Part shown: positions 15,151 to 23,283 of the stretch, in pieces
Position numbering within the stretch: the first letter of the stretch is position 1
Layout: every line of letters begins with the position of its first letter
Assembly (NCBI GenBank): GCA_030266985.1
Contig: JAJDJB010000003.1
Span: 26,194-90,193 of the forward strand
Reading direction: 5' to 3'
DNA: 64,000 nucleotides
From: Synergistaceae bacterium OttesenSCG-928-D05
Lineage (GTDB): Bacteria > Synergistota > Synergistia > Synergistales > Synergistaceae
The notes under the pieces: model-generated
What the model was told of the DNA's origin: nothing
Seen by the model: only the letters and a program-made list of their open reading frames with translations
The model's database searches: none
Program-made: the position numbers and the translations under genes

Positions 15151-15749
15151 ATGCTCGAGGGCTGGAATGTCCGAAGCCAGTCATTAAGACAAAGGAACTC
15201 GTAGACAAGGGCTCACCTGAGCTCATGGTGTACGTCGACAACGAGGTTGCCGCCTCCAACGTCAAGCGTTTTTTGGAGATGCGCGGGTATTCGACCCTGA
15301 GAACGGGCACAGCGCCGGACATTTCAATTTCGGGCGCCCTCACGGCAACGCATGACATCAGCCGCGAAAAGAAAATCGTTCGCTTTGCCTCAAGAACAAA
15401 AGTAGAGGACATTTCATGGTCCCTGCTTCTGTTAAACGACAAAATGGGGGCAGATTCGGACGGTCTCGGTGACGTTTTAATGAAAGCCTATCTCGGCACC
15501 ATCCAGCAAAGCGCTGTACCGCCTTCCGTTATCGCGCTGATGAACGAAGCGGTAAAAATGGCTTTGCCGGAGCGCTCGACCAGCGAAATCCTCTCCGAAC
15601 TCTCGGATATGGGTGTTCCGCTTCTCATCTGCGGAACCTGCACTAAACACTTTCAAATTACAGAAAAAATTGAAATCGGCGAGATTTCAAATATGTTTGA
15701 AATTACCGAAGCGGTTTTCGGTGTTTCAAAACCGGTGGTGATCGGATAA
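15138..15749 (+). CDS. yedF: sulfurtransferase-like selenium metabolism protein YedF
   Basis: This 203-residue protein has two parts. Residues 1-75 form a TusA-like domain with 'DARGLECPKPVIKTKEL' (catalytic Cys in CPxP). The C-terminal half is DsrE-like and has 'PLLICGTCTKHFQI' with further cysteines. The architecture is that of YedF, a protein that co-occurs with selenium utilisation (selD, selA) in anaerobes. It is thought to handle selenium or sulfur as a perselenide or persulfide, though its precise chemistry is not settled. It begins inside the end of the degenerate HD-GYP sensor gene, and its stop overlaps the ATG of the aminotransferase by one base, so all three are coupled. Confidence 0.9.
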   Translation: MEIVDARGLECPKPVIKTKELVDKGSPELMVYVDNEVAASNVKRFLEMRGYSTLRTGTAPDISISGALTATHDISREKKIVRFASRTKVEDISWSLLLLNDKMGADSDGLGDVLMKAYLGTIQQSAVPPSVIALMNEAVKMALPERSTSEILSELSDMGVPLLICGTCTKHFQITEKIEIGEISNMFEITEAVFGVSKPVVIG

Positions 15750-16909
15750 TGTCAATTTATATGAACAATGCCGCGACATCGTGGCCAAAGCCGGAGCCCG
15801 TCTCCCAGGCGATGTGCAATTTTATAACGGAGCACGGCGCAAATCTTTCTCGCGGCTCCGCGTCAGAGCGTGATATAGAAAGCCTGGATTATGTTTTTTC
15901 ATGCCGCGCAAAACTGGCAAAACTCCTCGGCGGATATGACAGGGCAAATCCAACTTATGTGACGCTCGCGAATAATATTACGGAATCCCTCAATATCGTC
16001 ATCAAGGGATATTTGAAACCCGGGATGCGGGTCATTACGACCTCGATGGAGCACAACGCCGTCATCCGGCCGCTGCGCCATCTGGAAAAAGAAGGCGTTC
16101 GCGTAGACGTGATACAGTGCAGCATACGAGGTTACATGGATCCCAAAGTTCTGGATTCCCTGCTTGAAGAACCGGCCGACATGGTCGTCATGACGCACTG
16201 CAGTAATGTCTGCGGGGCGCTGCAGGACATCGAAAGCGCCGCCGAAATTTGCTGGAAGAGACACGTTCCCCTTGTGCTCGACTGCGCACAGACAGCCGGC
16301 GTCGTTCCGATCAGCGCTAGCGAACTCGGCCTGGCCGCACTCTGTTTTACCGGACATAAAGGGCTGCTCGGCCCCCAGGGCACGGGCGGCATTATCTGGG
16401 AGCCCGGCTTCGCGCGGAAATGCGATGCGTTTATTGAGGGCGGCACGGGAAGTTTTTCGCACGAAGAGTACCAGCCCGCACAACTGCCCGACAAATTTGA
16501 ATCAGGAACGCCCAACCTGCCCGGCATCACCGGGTTGCTTGCGGCGGTATCCTGGATTGAAAAGGAAGGAATCGATAAGATCCACGCAAGGGAACGAGAG
16601 ATCGGAGAACGTCTGGAGAACGGACTTCGCAGCATCAAAGAAGTGAAAGTCCTCGGCCCCTCGGGAGACACACCGAGGCTCCCCGTCTATTCCCTCAACG
16701 TGAAAGCCAAGGACAATGCGTTTCTGGCGCTTGATCTGGCCGACATTTACAGGATCGAGACACGCCCGGGCCTGCACTGTTCGCCGCTTGCGCACCGGAC
16801 GCTGGGTTCTTTCCCGAATGGCGCTCTGCGGCTCTCACCCGGTTATTTCACAAAGGAAGATGAAGTCGACGCAACTGTCGAAGCAATAAAAGAACTCGCG
16901 GCAAAGTAG
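15749..16909 (+). CDS. cysteine desulfurase-like class V aminotransferase
   Basis: This 386-residue PLP enzyme belongs to the group often encoded beside yedF. 'YMNNAATSWPKPEPV' starts the fold, 'TTSMEHNAVIRPL' and 'LDCAQTAGVVPI' bind PLP, 'FTGHKGLLGPQG' carries the Schiff-base Lys, and 'GLHCSPLAHRTLG' holds a loop Cys in the position of the cysteine desulfurase nucleophile. It is expected to mobilise sulfur from cysteine or selenium from selenocysteine, delivering it to YedF; that partnership is inferred from gene pairing. The last codons form the left arm of a strong terminator that ends the operon. Confidence 0.9.
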   Translation: MSIYMNNAATSWPKPEPVSQAMCNFITEHGANLSRGSASERDIESLDYVFSCRAKLAKLLGGYDRANPTYVTLANNITESLNIVIKGYLKPGMRVITTSMEHNAVIRPLRHLEKEGVRVDVIQCSIRGYMDPKVLDSLLEEPADMVVMTHCSNVCGALQDIESAAEICWKRHVPLVLDCAQTAGVVPISASELGLAALCFTGHKGLLGPQGTGGIIWEPGFARKCDAFIEGGTGSFSHEEYQPAQLPDKFESGTPNLPGITGLLAAVSWIEKEGIDKIHAREREIGERLENGLRSIKEVKVLGPSGDTPRLPVYSLNVKAKDNAFLALDLADIYRIETRPGLHCSPLAHRTLGSFPNGALRLSPGYFTKEDEVDATVEAIKELAAK

Positions 16910-16925
16910 CCGCGAGTTCTTTTTT
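16891..16925 (+). terminator. intrinsic terminator of the selenium operon
   Basis: A perfect 12-bp stem AGAACTCGCGGC / GCCGCGAGTTCT has a six-base loop and is followed by a T-run. The stop codon lies in the loop, so the terminator overlaps the coding end. Confidence 0.93.
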
Positions 16926-16941
16926 CTTGTCGTTACGGCGC

Positions 16942-17223
16942 TTATGCGACCCAGCCTTTTTGCCGCAGAACGCCGAGCGAATAATCGTCCGCCGGATAAT
17001 AGCCCTTCTCCAGCAGATCTTTGACGTAGATGCCGTTGTACAAAAAACAGAGCAAAAAATTTGCCAGCCAAAAGGTCAGCACATCCGCGATCATCATAAA
17101 GATCGCCCACTTTGCGTCGCCGCGAAAAAGCGGAACGAAAAAACCGAAAAACAAAACTGTCCAGCTAAATCCAATTTTTGGCGTTTTAACCTGCCCCGCG
17201 TCGTTTTGAAGTCTGATCTGCAA
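16942..17223 (-). CDS. HrgC/DUF2628-like small membrane protein
   Basis: This 93-residue protein has 'GFSWTVLFFGFFVPLFRGDA' followed by a hydrophobic helix pair, then 'FLYNGIYVKDLLEKGYYPAD' and a C-terminal 'LRQKGWV'. The pattern, a G(F/Y)SWT entry, two membrane helices, then a YxKxLLxKGYxPAD tail, is that of the HrgC/DUF2628-like family of small inner-membrane proteins of unknown function. The start is TTG, one base after the stop of the upstream 72-residue membrane gene, with AAGGAG about 11 bases before it. The two genes form a little operon divergent from lemA. Confidence 0.7.
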   Translation of the reverse strand: MQIRLQNDAGQVKTPKIGFSWTVLFFGFFVPLFRGDAKWAIFMMIADVLTFWLANFLLCFLYNGIYVKDLLEKGYYPADDYSLGVLRQKGWVA

Positions 17224-17224
17224 C

Positions 17225-17443
17225 TTATTCCGTCTCTCCTTCTTGCTCCATCACATGGACTGCCGCTTTTGTCGAAGCCATCCATGTGAGGCCGATAAAA
17301 CATAGCATCACCGGCAGTGATATATATTTAAACTCGATCTTCCCCATTGCGTAAAGAGCTGCAAACAGGACAAGCAACAAAAGCGCGGCGCATAGCAATA
17401 TTTTAGAAAAGGCAAAGAAACGCTTCGCAGTTTTCAGTTTCAT
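17225..17443 (-). CDS. small membrane protein, unknown
   Basis: This 72-residue protein has a basic N-terminus (KLKTAKRFF), two predicted membrane helices ('LLCAALLLLVLFAALYAMG' and 'ISLPVMLCFIGLTWMAST') and an acidic tail. I do not recognise a family. It is cotranscribed with the HrgC-like gene one base downstream and starts about 100 bases from the divergent lemA start. Function is unknown. Confidence 0.6.
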   Translation of the reverse strand: MKLKTAKRFFAFSKILLCAALLLLVLFAALYAMGKIEFKYISLPVMLCFIGLTWMASTKAAVHVMEQEGETE

Positions 17444-17509
17444 TTGTGTTCACCTCAAACAGATGTTCAAATCCGTATAAATGATAACACATTCAATTGC
17501 GGAAATGGT

Positions 17510-17515
17510 TATAAT
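17510..17515 (+). promoter_or_regulatory. -10 box of lemA
   Basis: A perfect TATAAT lies 31 bases before the lemA ATG, with the AAGGAGG site between them. No good -35 is visible. Confidence 0.45.
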
Positions 17516-17546
17516 CCATACATCAACCTTTAAGGAGGAATACCAT

Positions 17547-18098
17547 ATGGCATTATGGATCATACTCGGAGCCGTCGCTGTTTTAGCCCTGTGGCTCATG
17601 GGAACTTACAATGGGCTCGTTCGTCTGCGTAACTTGAAAGAAGAAGGCTGGAGCGGGATCGACGTACAGCTCAAAAGAAGGTCCGACCTTGTCCCGAATC
17701 TTGTAGAGACCGTAAAGGGCTATGCGGGCCATGAAAAGGACACTCTGGAAAAAGTGATCGGCGCAAGAAGCGCAGTTATGAGCGCGGGCACCGATCCCGA
17801 GGCAAGACTAAAGGCGGAAAACGCGCTTACGAGCACGCTGCGTTCCCTTTTTGCCGTGGCCGAGAACTATCCCGATCTGAAGGCAAACGCAAATTTCATA
17901 AACTTGCAGGAGCAGCTCAGCAAGATCGAAGACGAAATCCAGATGTCAAGGCGCTATTACAACGGCGCGGCGCGCAATTACAACACAGCGGCACAGCAGT
18001 TCCCGGCCGTATTGATCGCGGGCGCGATGGGCTTCCACAAAGCCCCTTACTTCGAAGCCGAAGAAGAGGCAAAAGCCGTTCCGCAGGTCAAGTTCTAG
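17547..18098 (+). CDS. lemA: LemA family protein
   Basis: This 183-residue protein has one N-terminal membrane helix ('[18 protein letters not shown]'). A long helical bundle with the family motifs '[20 protein letters not shown]', '[20 protein letters not shown]', '[17 protein letters not shown]' and '[13 protein letters not shown]' follows. LemA proteins are membrane-anchored with the bundle outside the cytoplasm; their molecular role is not established. The start is ATG 17547, preceded by AAGGAGG; an upstream in-frame ATG has no site. It is followed after ten bases by a DUF2207 gene, a pairing seen in many bacteria that suggests a joint envelope function. Confidence 0.93.
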   Translation: MALWIILGAVAVLALWLMGTYNGLVRLRNLKEEGWSGIDVQLKRRSDLVPNLVETVKGYAGHEKDTLEKVIGARSAVMSAGTDPEARLKAENALTSTLRSLFAVAENYPDLKANANFINLQEQLSKIEDEIQMSRRYYNGAARNYNTAAQQFPAVLIAGAMGFHKAPYFEAEEEAKAVPQVKF

Positions 18099-18108
18099 CG
18101 TTCGGCTG

Positions 18109-20019
18109 ATGATTAAGATTTCTTCGCGGGCAAAACTTTTCCTGGTCATAACGGCGGCGCTTCTTTTTGCCGCCGCAGATGTTTCTTATGCGCGTGAGGT
18201 TTTCAAAACTTACGACGTGACCGTTCAGATTCATGAAGACAGCACTATGACCGTAACGGAAAATATTGTCGCCGTGGTGGAAAACATAGAAATCAACAGG
18301 GGAATCGTCCGCGTCTTTCCCGTCGAGTACAAAGACGCGAACAACCGTAGGATCACGGTGGGCTTTGACGTGCTTTCCGTAAAACTGGACGGACAGGACA
18401 CGCCGTTCCAGGTTTCTTCGAGCGGGCGGTATAAAGAGCTCCGCATCGGAGACGCAAACCGGGTCATTCGCCCCGGCGACCACCTGTTCACGATCGTCTA
18501 CAAGACGTCAAAACAGCTCGGTTTTTTCGAAAATCACGATGAACTGTACTGGAACGTGACGGGAAACGACTGGACTTTTCCGATTTTATCCGCATCCTGC
18601 AATGTAGCTTTGCCGGGCGGGAAGTTCGGAGAGGGGTTCAATTCGATCGAATGGTACGTGGGCAAATATGGCGAGAAGGGCAGGAAAAGCGACGCGGCGC
18701 TCCTTGCCGACGGAACGGTGAGGACGACCAGAACGCTCTCGCGGCAGGAAGGCTTCACCGTCGTATACACGTGGCCCAAAGGTATCGTGACGCCTCCCCC
18801 GCCGCCAAGGACAGACAATACGGCGGCGCAGACCGGAATCGCAGCGGCGACTTTTGTACTTTTGACGGGCTGGCTTCTTTTCGCGTGGAAAAAATGGGGA
18901 AAAGAACCGACTGCAAAGCCGGTCATCCCGCTTTTCTATCCGCCGGAAGGCGGCTCACCCGCATACGCACGCTATATCAAGGATATGAAAGCTGACCAGA
19001 CAAGTTTTACGGCGGCAGTAATCGGCCTTGCGGTCAAGGGCGCGCTTCTGATCGAAGAAGAAGAGGGCGTCAAAACGTTTTTCGGAACGGCAAAAAATAC
19101 GATCACGCTGGAGAAAGAGGAGCCGACCCCGCAAGGCTTGGCAGTGGAGGAACAGGCCCTGCTGAAGCAGCTCTTCCCGGGTATGATGGACACGCTTGAG
19201 CTGAAACAGTCCAACCGCGAAAGACTCGTGAACGCGTTCAGGAGCCTTGGAAGAAATCTGCGCACGCGAAACGACGAGCTCTTTACGAAAAACACTTCGA
19301 AAATGCTGCCGGCGCTTTTCATCTATTTCATTGGCGTCGCGGCGCTCATTCCCTTTAGCGGTGAATACCCCGTCACTGTGATTTTTGCTGGACTGGAAGG
19401 CCTTTTTATACTCCTGTTCGGTATGCGCATGGGGAAAATCAAAAACAATATCTTTGGCGATATTAAACAATTCCTCTTCCGCGTGCTTCCATACGTAATA
19501 TTGGGGGTATTCATGTCGGGCGCGCTCATTGAGATCGGTATATCGCCTGCACCGCTCCTTTTCTTCATCGCCGCGGCAGCCGTATTTTCCGTTATGCGGC
19601 CGCTCATGATGGCGCGTACACAGCACGGCGCGGATCTACTGAGTGAAGTCGAGGGACTACAGCTTTACATGGACACGGCCGAGAAAGAACGGCTTGAAAT
19701 GTTCAACCCGCCAGAGGAAACGCCGCAGCTCTTTGAACGGTTGCTGCCCTATGCGCTCGCGCTCGGCGTCGCAAAAACATGGGGGAACCGTTTTGAAAAA
19801 ATTCTGGCGGCGGCGCAGTATGAACCGACCTGGTATGTGGGGCCGTCTCCATATATTTTCATGAACAGCAGGAACTTAAACGCGTTCTCAAACAACCTGC
19901 AAAGCCAAATGACTTCGAGCATGAGCACGCCATCGTCCTCGCCGGGAAGTTCTTCCGGCAGCGGGGGCGGCGGTTTTTCCGGCGGCGGCGGGGGCGGCGG
20001 CGGCGGCCGCGGCTGGTGA
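18109..20019 (+). CDS. DUF2207 domain-containing membrane protein
   Basis: This 636-residue protein starts with a signal peptide (to about residue 28, 'AAADVSYA'). A beta-rich extracytoplasmic domain with '[19 protein letters not shown]' and '[14 protein letters not shown]' follows, typical of DUF2207. Next come a membrane helix near 240, a cytoplasmic part ('[18 protein letters not shown]'), two to four further membrane helices at about 400-500, and a C-terminal Ser/Gly tail ending in a run of nine glycines. The family has no assigned activity. The Gly-rich tail is also common in LemA-linked DUF2207 (TPM-like) proteins. The ribosome site before the ATG is weak, suggesting coupling to lemA. 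Confidence 0.88.
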   Translation: MIKISSRAKLFLVITAALLFAAADVSYAREVFKTYDVTVQIHEDSTMTVTENIVAVVENIEINRGIVRVFPVEYKDANNRRITVGFDVLSVKLDGQDTPFQVSSSGRYKELRIGDANRVIRPGDHLFTIVYKTSKQLGFFENHDELYWNVTGNDWTFPILSASCNVALPGGKFGEGFNSIEWYVGKYGEKGRKSDAALLADGTVRTTRTLSRQEGFTVVYTWPKGIVTPPPPPRTDNTAAQTGIAAATFVLLTGWLLFAWKKWGKEPTAKPVIPLFYPPEGGSPAYARYIKDMKADQTSFTAAVIGLAVKGALLIEEEEGVKTFFGTAKNTITLEKEEPTPQGLAVEEQALLKQLFPGMMDTLELKQSNRERLVNAFRSLGRNLRTRNDELFTKNTSKMLPALFIYFIGVAALIPFSGEYPVTVIFAGLEGLFILLFGMRMGKIKNNIFGDIKQFLFRVLPYVILGVFMSGALIEIGISPAPLLFFIAAAAVFSVMRPLMMARTQHGADLLSEVEGLQLYMDTAEKERLEMFNPPEETPQLFERLLPYALALGVAKTWGNRFEKILAAAQYEPTWYVGPSPYIFMNSRNLNAFSNNLQSQMTSSMSTPSSSPGSSSGSGGGGFSGGGGGGGGGRGW

Positions 20020-20059
20020 CAGGACGCGGTCCTTACGCACAACTGACTTCGTAACAATT

Positions 20060-20105
20060 GAGAGCGGCTCCTGCGACGTATACCCTACGCCCCGGAACCG
20101 CTCTC
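20060..20105. terminator. inverted repeat between convergent genes
   Basis: GAGAGCGGCTCC (20060-20071) and GGAACCGCTCTC (20094-20105) pair with one mismatch around a 22-base loop. It lies between the DUF2207 gene and the convergent GH18 gene and may terminate either transcript. The T-run is poor. Confidence 0.45.
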
Positions 20106-20153
20106 TTCATATTGCTGCTTCACTTGTACGTTATTTCTGCGGTGAGATTCCCT

Positions 20154-21575
20154 TTAAGGCAGTAGCTTATTGATCGTCTCCCACACCTCGAACTTCTCGT
20201 GTCCGCGCCGCCATGCGGCCATGCCCGCGAGGTCGTATTTCTTGACCAGCCCAAGTTTGCGTTCAATCGACTGCGCGTTTTCAACCCACACTTTGTACGT
20301 TTTATTGTTTTCGATGTAGGAGAAATAGTGCTGCCCCATATCTTCCAGCCAGTGCATCGCGGCACCGGTCCTCTGCGCGACGCTCTCGGCCTCTTCCATC
20401 GTCAGCGTAAAAGATTTCACTTTTACTTTCCCGCCATCCGCGGGCGTTTCTTCCCACCGCCGCATATAGAACGGCACGCCCAGCACAAGTTTATTTTTCG
20501 GAACACCCTCCGCCAGGCTGCCCTGCACGGCGCGTTCAACCCACGGCATTGAGGCCACCGAACCGGATTTCGGCGAGGTCCTCCAATGTTGATCGTACGC
20601 CATCAGCATGACGTAGTCCGCGTATTTGGCAAGTTCCCCGCGATCATGGCTGCGGGAAGCGTTCGATGTTCCGGGGATATGCACGTCGACGGAACAGGAA
20701 AGCCCCTGCACCTTGAGCTGATCCGACAGAATCGACATGAAACGGACGAACAATTCGCTGTCGTTTGCGTCCAGTCCCTCAAAATCGACGTTGAATCCGT
20801 CGAGGTTATAAAGTTTCGCGTACGCCAGCAGGCGCGCGATGAGAAGATTCACGCCGCGCGGGTTGCGCAAAAATTGTGTCGTCATCGACCGGCTGAACCC
20901 GTTCGAAACAAGCGCCCAAACCCGGTATCCGCGCTTGTGCGCCTCTTCCACATAGGCGGCTGACGCGCGATTCGCCATACCGCCGTCCGCGCCGGTCATG
21001 TTGAACCAGGTCGGCGAAATCGCATGAAGTCCTTTTATCTCCGGCTCTTTCGAGAGGTCTTTGTTGTCGCGCACCACGTGGTCCCACACGAGTTTCAGCT
21101 TTCCCTGTATCTTTGCGTTCGGCTTTGCAAGCTTCTGCGGAAGCGGCTCGTTCGGCGTCATCGCGCGCAGCGTTACGCCGTTTTTATTTTGTACCGCAAG
21201 CCGCGTGACACGCTCCATCCCGGCCACGTTGAAATAGGACACTTCGTCCTCCACCGCGGACGGGAAGTACAGCGTCAAAGTTTTTCCCGCAAGACGCTCC
21301 ATTTCTTTGATTTCAAAAATTTTAGCGGGGTCTTGTATCTGAAGCAGAAAGCCTTTGCCGTTGGGGCCGGGAAGCAGCGGAATTCCTGCAAGTTTCGCGC
21401 TTTCTTCGGGGATCCAGACATCCGCGCCGCGCATAAAACCGGCGCCGATCTGTTTTGTTTTGCCTGCTTTCTCGTAATGTACCGCGACCGGAACGTCCCC
21501 TTCTGCGGCAAACGCAGCGGCGCAGGATACGAAGAAAAACACGACGCAGAGCAACCACATCATTTTTTGACGCAT
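20154..21575 (-). CDS. secreted glycoside hydrolase family 18 protein (YaaH-like)
   Basis: This 473-residue protein has a signal peptide ('WLLCVVFFFVSCAAAFAAE'). An N-terminal domain of about 150 residues of unknown type follows, then a GH18 TIM barrel. The catalytic motif is 'LDGFNVDFEGL' (DGxxxDxE) with Glu as acid/base. 'ADYVMLMAYDQHW' and 'KNKLVLGVPFYMRRW' are the usual later strands, and 'GLVKKYDLAGMAAWRRGHE' ends the barrel. It resembles YaaH/spore-germination-type GH18 proteins that act on peptidoglycan-like glycans, so an envelope glycan is a likely substrate. The start is ATG 21575 after AAAGGGG. It is divergent from a lipoprotein gene. Confidence 0.88.
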   Translation of the reverse strand: MRQKMMWLLCVVFFFVSCAAAFAAEGDVPVAVHYEKAGKTKQIGAGFMRGADVWIPEESAKLAGIPLLPGPNGKGFLLQIQDPAKIFEIKEMERLAGKTLTLYFPSAVEDEVSYFNVAGMERVTRLAVQNKNGVTLRAMTPNEPLPQKLAKPNAKIQGKLKLVWDHVVRDNKDLSKEPEIKGLHAISPTWFNMTGADGGMANRASAAYVEEAHKRGYRVWALVSNGFSRSMTTQFLRNPRGVNLLIARLLAYAKLYNLDGFNVDFEGLDANDSELFVRFMSILSDQLKVQGLSCSVDVHIPGTSNASRSHDRGELAKYADYVMLMAYDQHWRTSPKSGSVASMPWVERAVQGSLAEGVPKNKLVLGVPFYMRRWEETPADGGKVKVKSFTLTMEEAESVAQRTGAAMHWLEDMGQHYFSYIENNKTYKVWVENAQSIERKLGLVKKYDLAGMAAWRRGHEKFEVWETINKLLP

Positions 21576-21648
21576 CGAAAAAACCCCTTTCTCTTTCAGC
21601 GAACTCAATCATACTATAAATCGCACGCGAAGATACCCGTTTATGCGA

Positions 21649-21654
21649 TATAAT
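21649..21654 (+). promoter_or_regulatory. -10 box of the lipoprotein gene
   Basis: A perfect TATAAT lies 34 bases before the ATG of the lipoprotein gene. The -35 region is not recognisable. Confidence 0.4.
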
Positions 21655-21687
21655 TCATAATGCACAAAAGAGGGGTTGGGTTTTGCG

Positions 21688-22224
21688 ATGCGAAAGCATT
21701 TTGTGTTTTTTCTGATCCTTTTCTCATTGCTTCTTGCGGGCTGCGGCGAAGCGCAGTTCGGTATGAGCGGGGACGAATTTCTGACGCGGCTGGTCAGCGT
21801 CTTCTATCGGGTACGGGGCGGTTTCAACAGCAACAGCATCTCTCTTGCTGAGAAAACGCCGGAAGGAACGACGATGAGCTATAACAATTCGATCTTCCTG
21901 ACCGTGCACGAAACAAGAGAGCGCAGCGACGTGGAAAGCATCTCCGTGGTTTTGGTCACACAGGACGCTTCCCCCGCCCGGCAGTTTTTGAAAGGGGGTG
22001 TTCCCGGCGACGATATGCTCTTCGAGAATATTTGTTTGCAAGTTATCTTTGCATTGAATCCTCGTATGAGCGACGTAAACGGACAGCGTATCCTCCGCGA
22101 AATTGGCGGCGATTCGCTTTTTCTCGACGGGAAACGACGAAGTGCGAGCGACGGGAAATACCGCTATATTATGAAGTTACATGAGAACGGAATGGCAATT
22201 ATGGTCGTGACTTCCACGCAATAA
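21688..22224 (+). CDS. putative lipoprotein, unknown function
   Basis: This protein of about 178 residues has a type II signal peptide: 'KHFVFFLILFSLLLAGCG', with the lipobox LAGC putting the lipidated Cys near residue 19. The mature part has no family that I recognise; it looks like a compact alpha/beta domain ('DVESISVVLVTQD', 'KYRYIMKLHENGMAIMVVTS'). An in-frame TTG lies 12 bases earlier, but an AAGAGGGG directly abuts it, so the ATG is preferred. It is followed after 40 bases by a helical-repeat gene and may be in one transcript with it. Confidence 0.75.
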   Translation: MRKHFVFFLILFSLLLAGCGEAQFGMSGDEFLTRLVSVFYRVRGGFNSNSISLAEKTPEGTTMSYNNSIFLTVHETRERSDVESISVVLVTQDASPARQFLKGGVPGDDMLFENICLQVIFALNPRMSDVNGQRILREIGGDSLFLDGKRRSASDGKYRYIMKLHENGMAIMVVTSTQ

Positions 22225-22264
22225 TTTTAAGTCGATAGACAAATAACGAAAGAGGTAAAAACAA

Positions 22265-23194
22265 ATGGTCAAACACAATGGAAATATCGAGGCGCTTTTA
22301 GATAGGCTCGACAACGCACAGACGGACGAAGAGATTTACGCTATCGGAAAGCGGCTGCTCGAACTCGATCCTGCAAACCCTCACGGAAAACTTGCCGTGT
22401 GGGAGGCGATGGGATTTGAAGACAGCATGGCAAACCTGAGTATGCTGCGCGAAGCGCTCATGGCGATCCGCACGATCGTACTGAACAGCGACGAGCCGGC
22501 TTTCATCGAAAATGACCGGGACTCGCAGGTCTACGGCTCTATCATGATGAATCTCGGATATGCGCTGCTTGCCGAAGGAGAAATGGAAGAAGCGCTCAAC
22601 GTCGCAAAAGAGCTCGCCAATTTTGACGACGAAGGCTATTATCCAAGCCGGACGCTGCTATACCGCTGCATGCTCGGGCTAGATATGTATGCGGAAATAC
22701 TCGCAACGCTCGAGTCGGACCCGCTGGAATCCGTCGTGGGCGAACACGCGCGCGCGATTGCAATGATAGAGCTGGGCGAAGATCCGCAGGAAATCCGCGA
22801 GGCCGTCGCTTATGCAATCTCCCTTGCGCCGAACGTTCCCTTCTTCGTGCTTGGCATTTGGGATTTCCCGGATGACGGCGATGATCTGGATGACGATGTC
22901 GAGGAAGTCGTGCAATACGCCGCGTACCTTTCCGAACCCTGGACAAGCTCAGACGCTCGCCTTGTGGAGCTTTCCACGCCAACCTTTATGTTCGGTTATC
23001 TGACGGAACGGCTCGAAGATGAAGAGGAAATTGCATTGCTTGTTGAGGGTTACGAAACGGCGGGCTTGAAAGAAAAGGTCGAAACCGCAAGGGCGAAAGT
23101 CAAGAAAATGATTGCAGCCAACGAAGATATTGACGAAGTCGATGCGGTGGCGCTCGGCGAAACGGAAGCGATTATCGAAGAACTGATGAGCTAA
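22265..23194 (+). CDS. TPR-like helical repeat protein, unknown function
   Basis: This is a 309-residue acidic cytoplasmic protein. 'IYAIGKRLLELDPANPHGKL' and 'MNLGYALLAEGEMEEALNVA' are tetratricopeptide-like helix pairs, and the rest is also mostly helical. There is a very acidic loop 'FPDDGDDLDDDVEEVV' near the middle and an acidic C-terminus. It is probably a protein-interaction scaffold; no partner is evident. AAAGAGG lies ahead of the ATG. It ends at a strong bidirectional terminator. Confidence 0.75.
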   Translation: MVKHNGNIEALLDRLDNAQTDEEIYAIGKRLLELDPANPHGKLAVWEAMGFEDSMANLSMLREALMAIRTIVLNSDEPAFIENDRDSQVYGSIMMNLGYALLAEGEMEEALNVAKELANFDDEGYYPSRTLLYRCMLGLDMYAEILATLESDPLESVVGEHARAIAMIELGEDPQEIREAVAYAISLAPNVPFFVLGIWDFPDDGDDLDDDVEEVVQYAAYLSEPWTSSDARLVELSTPTFMFGYLTERLEDEEEIALLVEGYETAGLKEKVETARAKVKKMIAANEDIDEVDAVALGETEAIIEELMS

Positions 23195-23236
23195 GTTTCT
23201 TAGCGCTAAAAACGGGCTTCACAAGAGAAAATCGTG

Positions 23237-23270
23237 AAAGCGGGCGGTCTCAGACCGCCCGCTTTTATTT
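23237..23270. terminator. bidirectional intrinsic terminator
   Basis: AAAGCGGGCGGTCT and AGACCGCCCGCTTT form a 14-bp stem around one central base, with TTTTATTT on the plus side and an A-rich flank serving the minus strand. It separates the repeat-protein gene from the convergent PPDK-N-like operon. Confidence 0.9.
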
Positions 23271-23283
23271 GTTGAAATACTTT

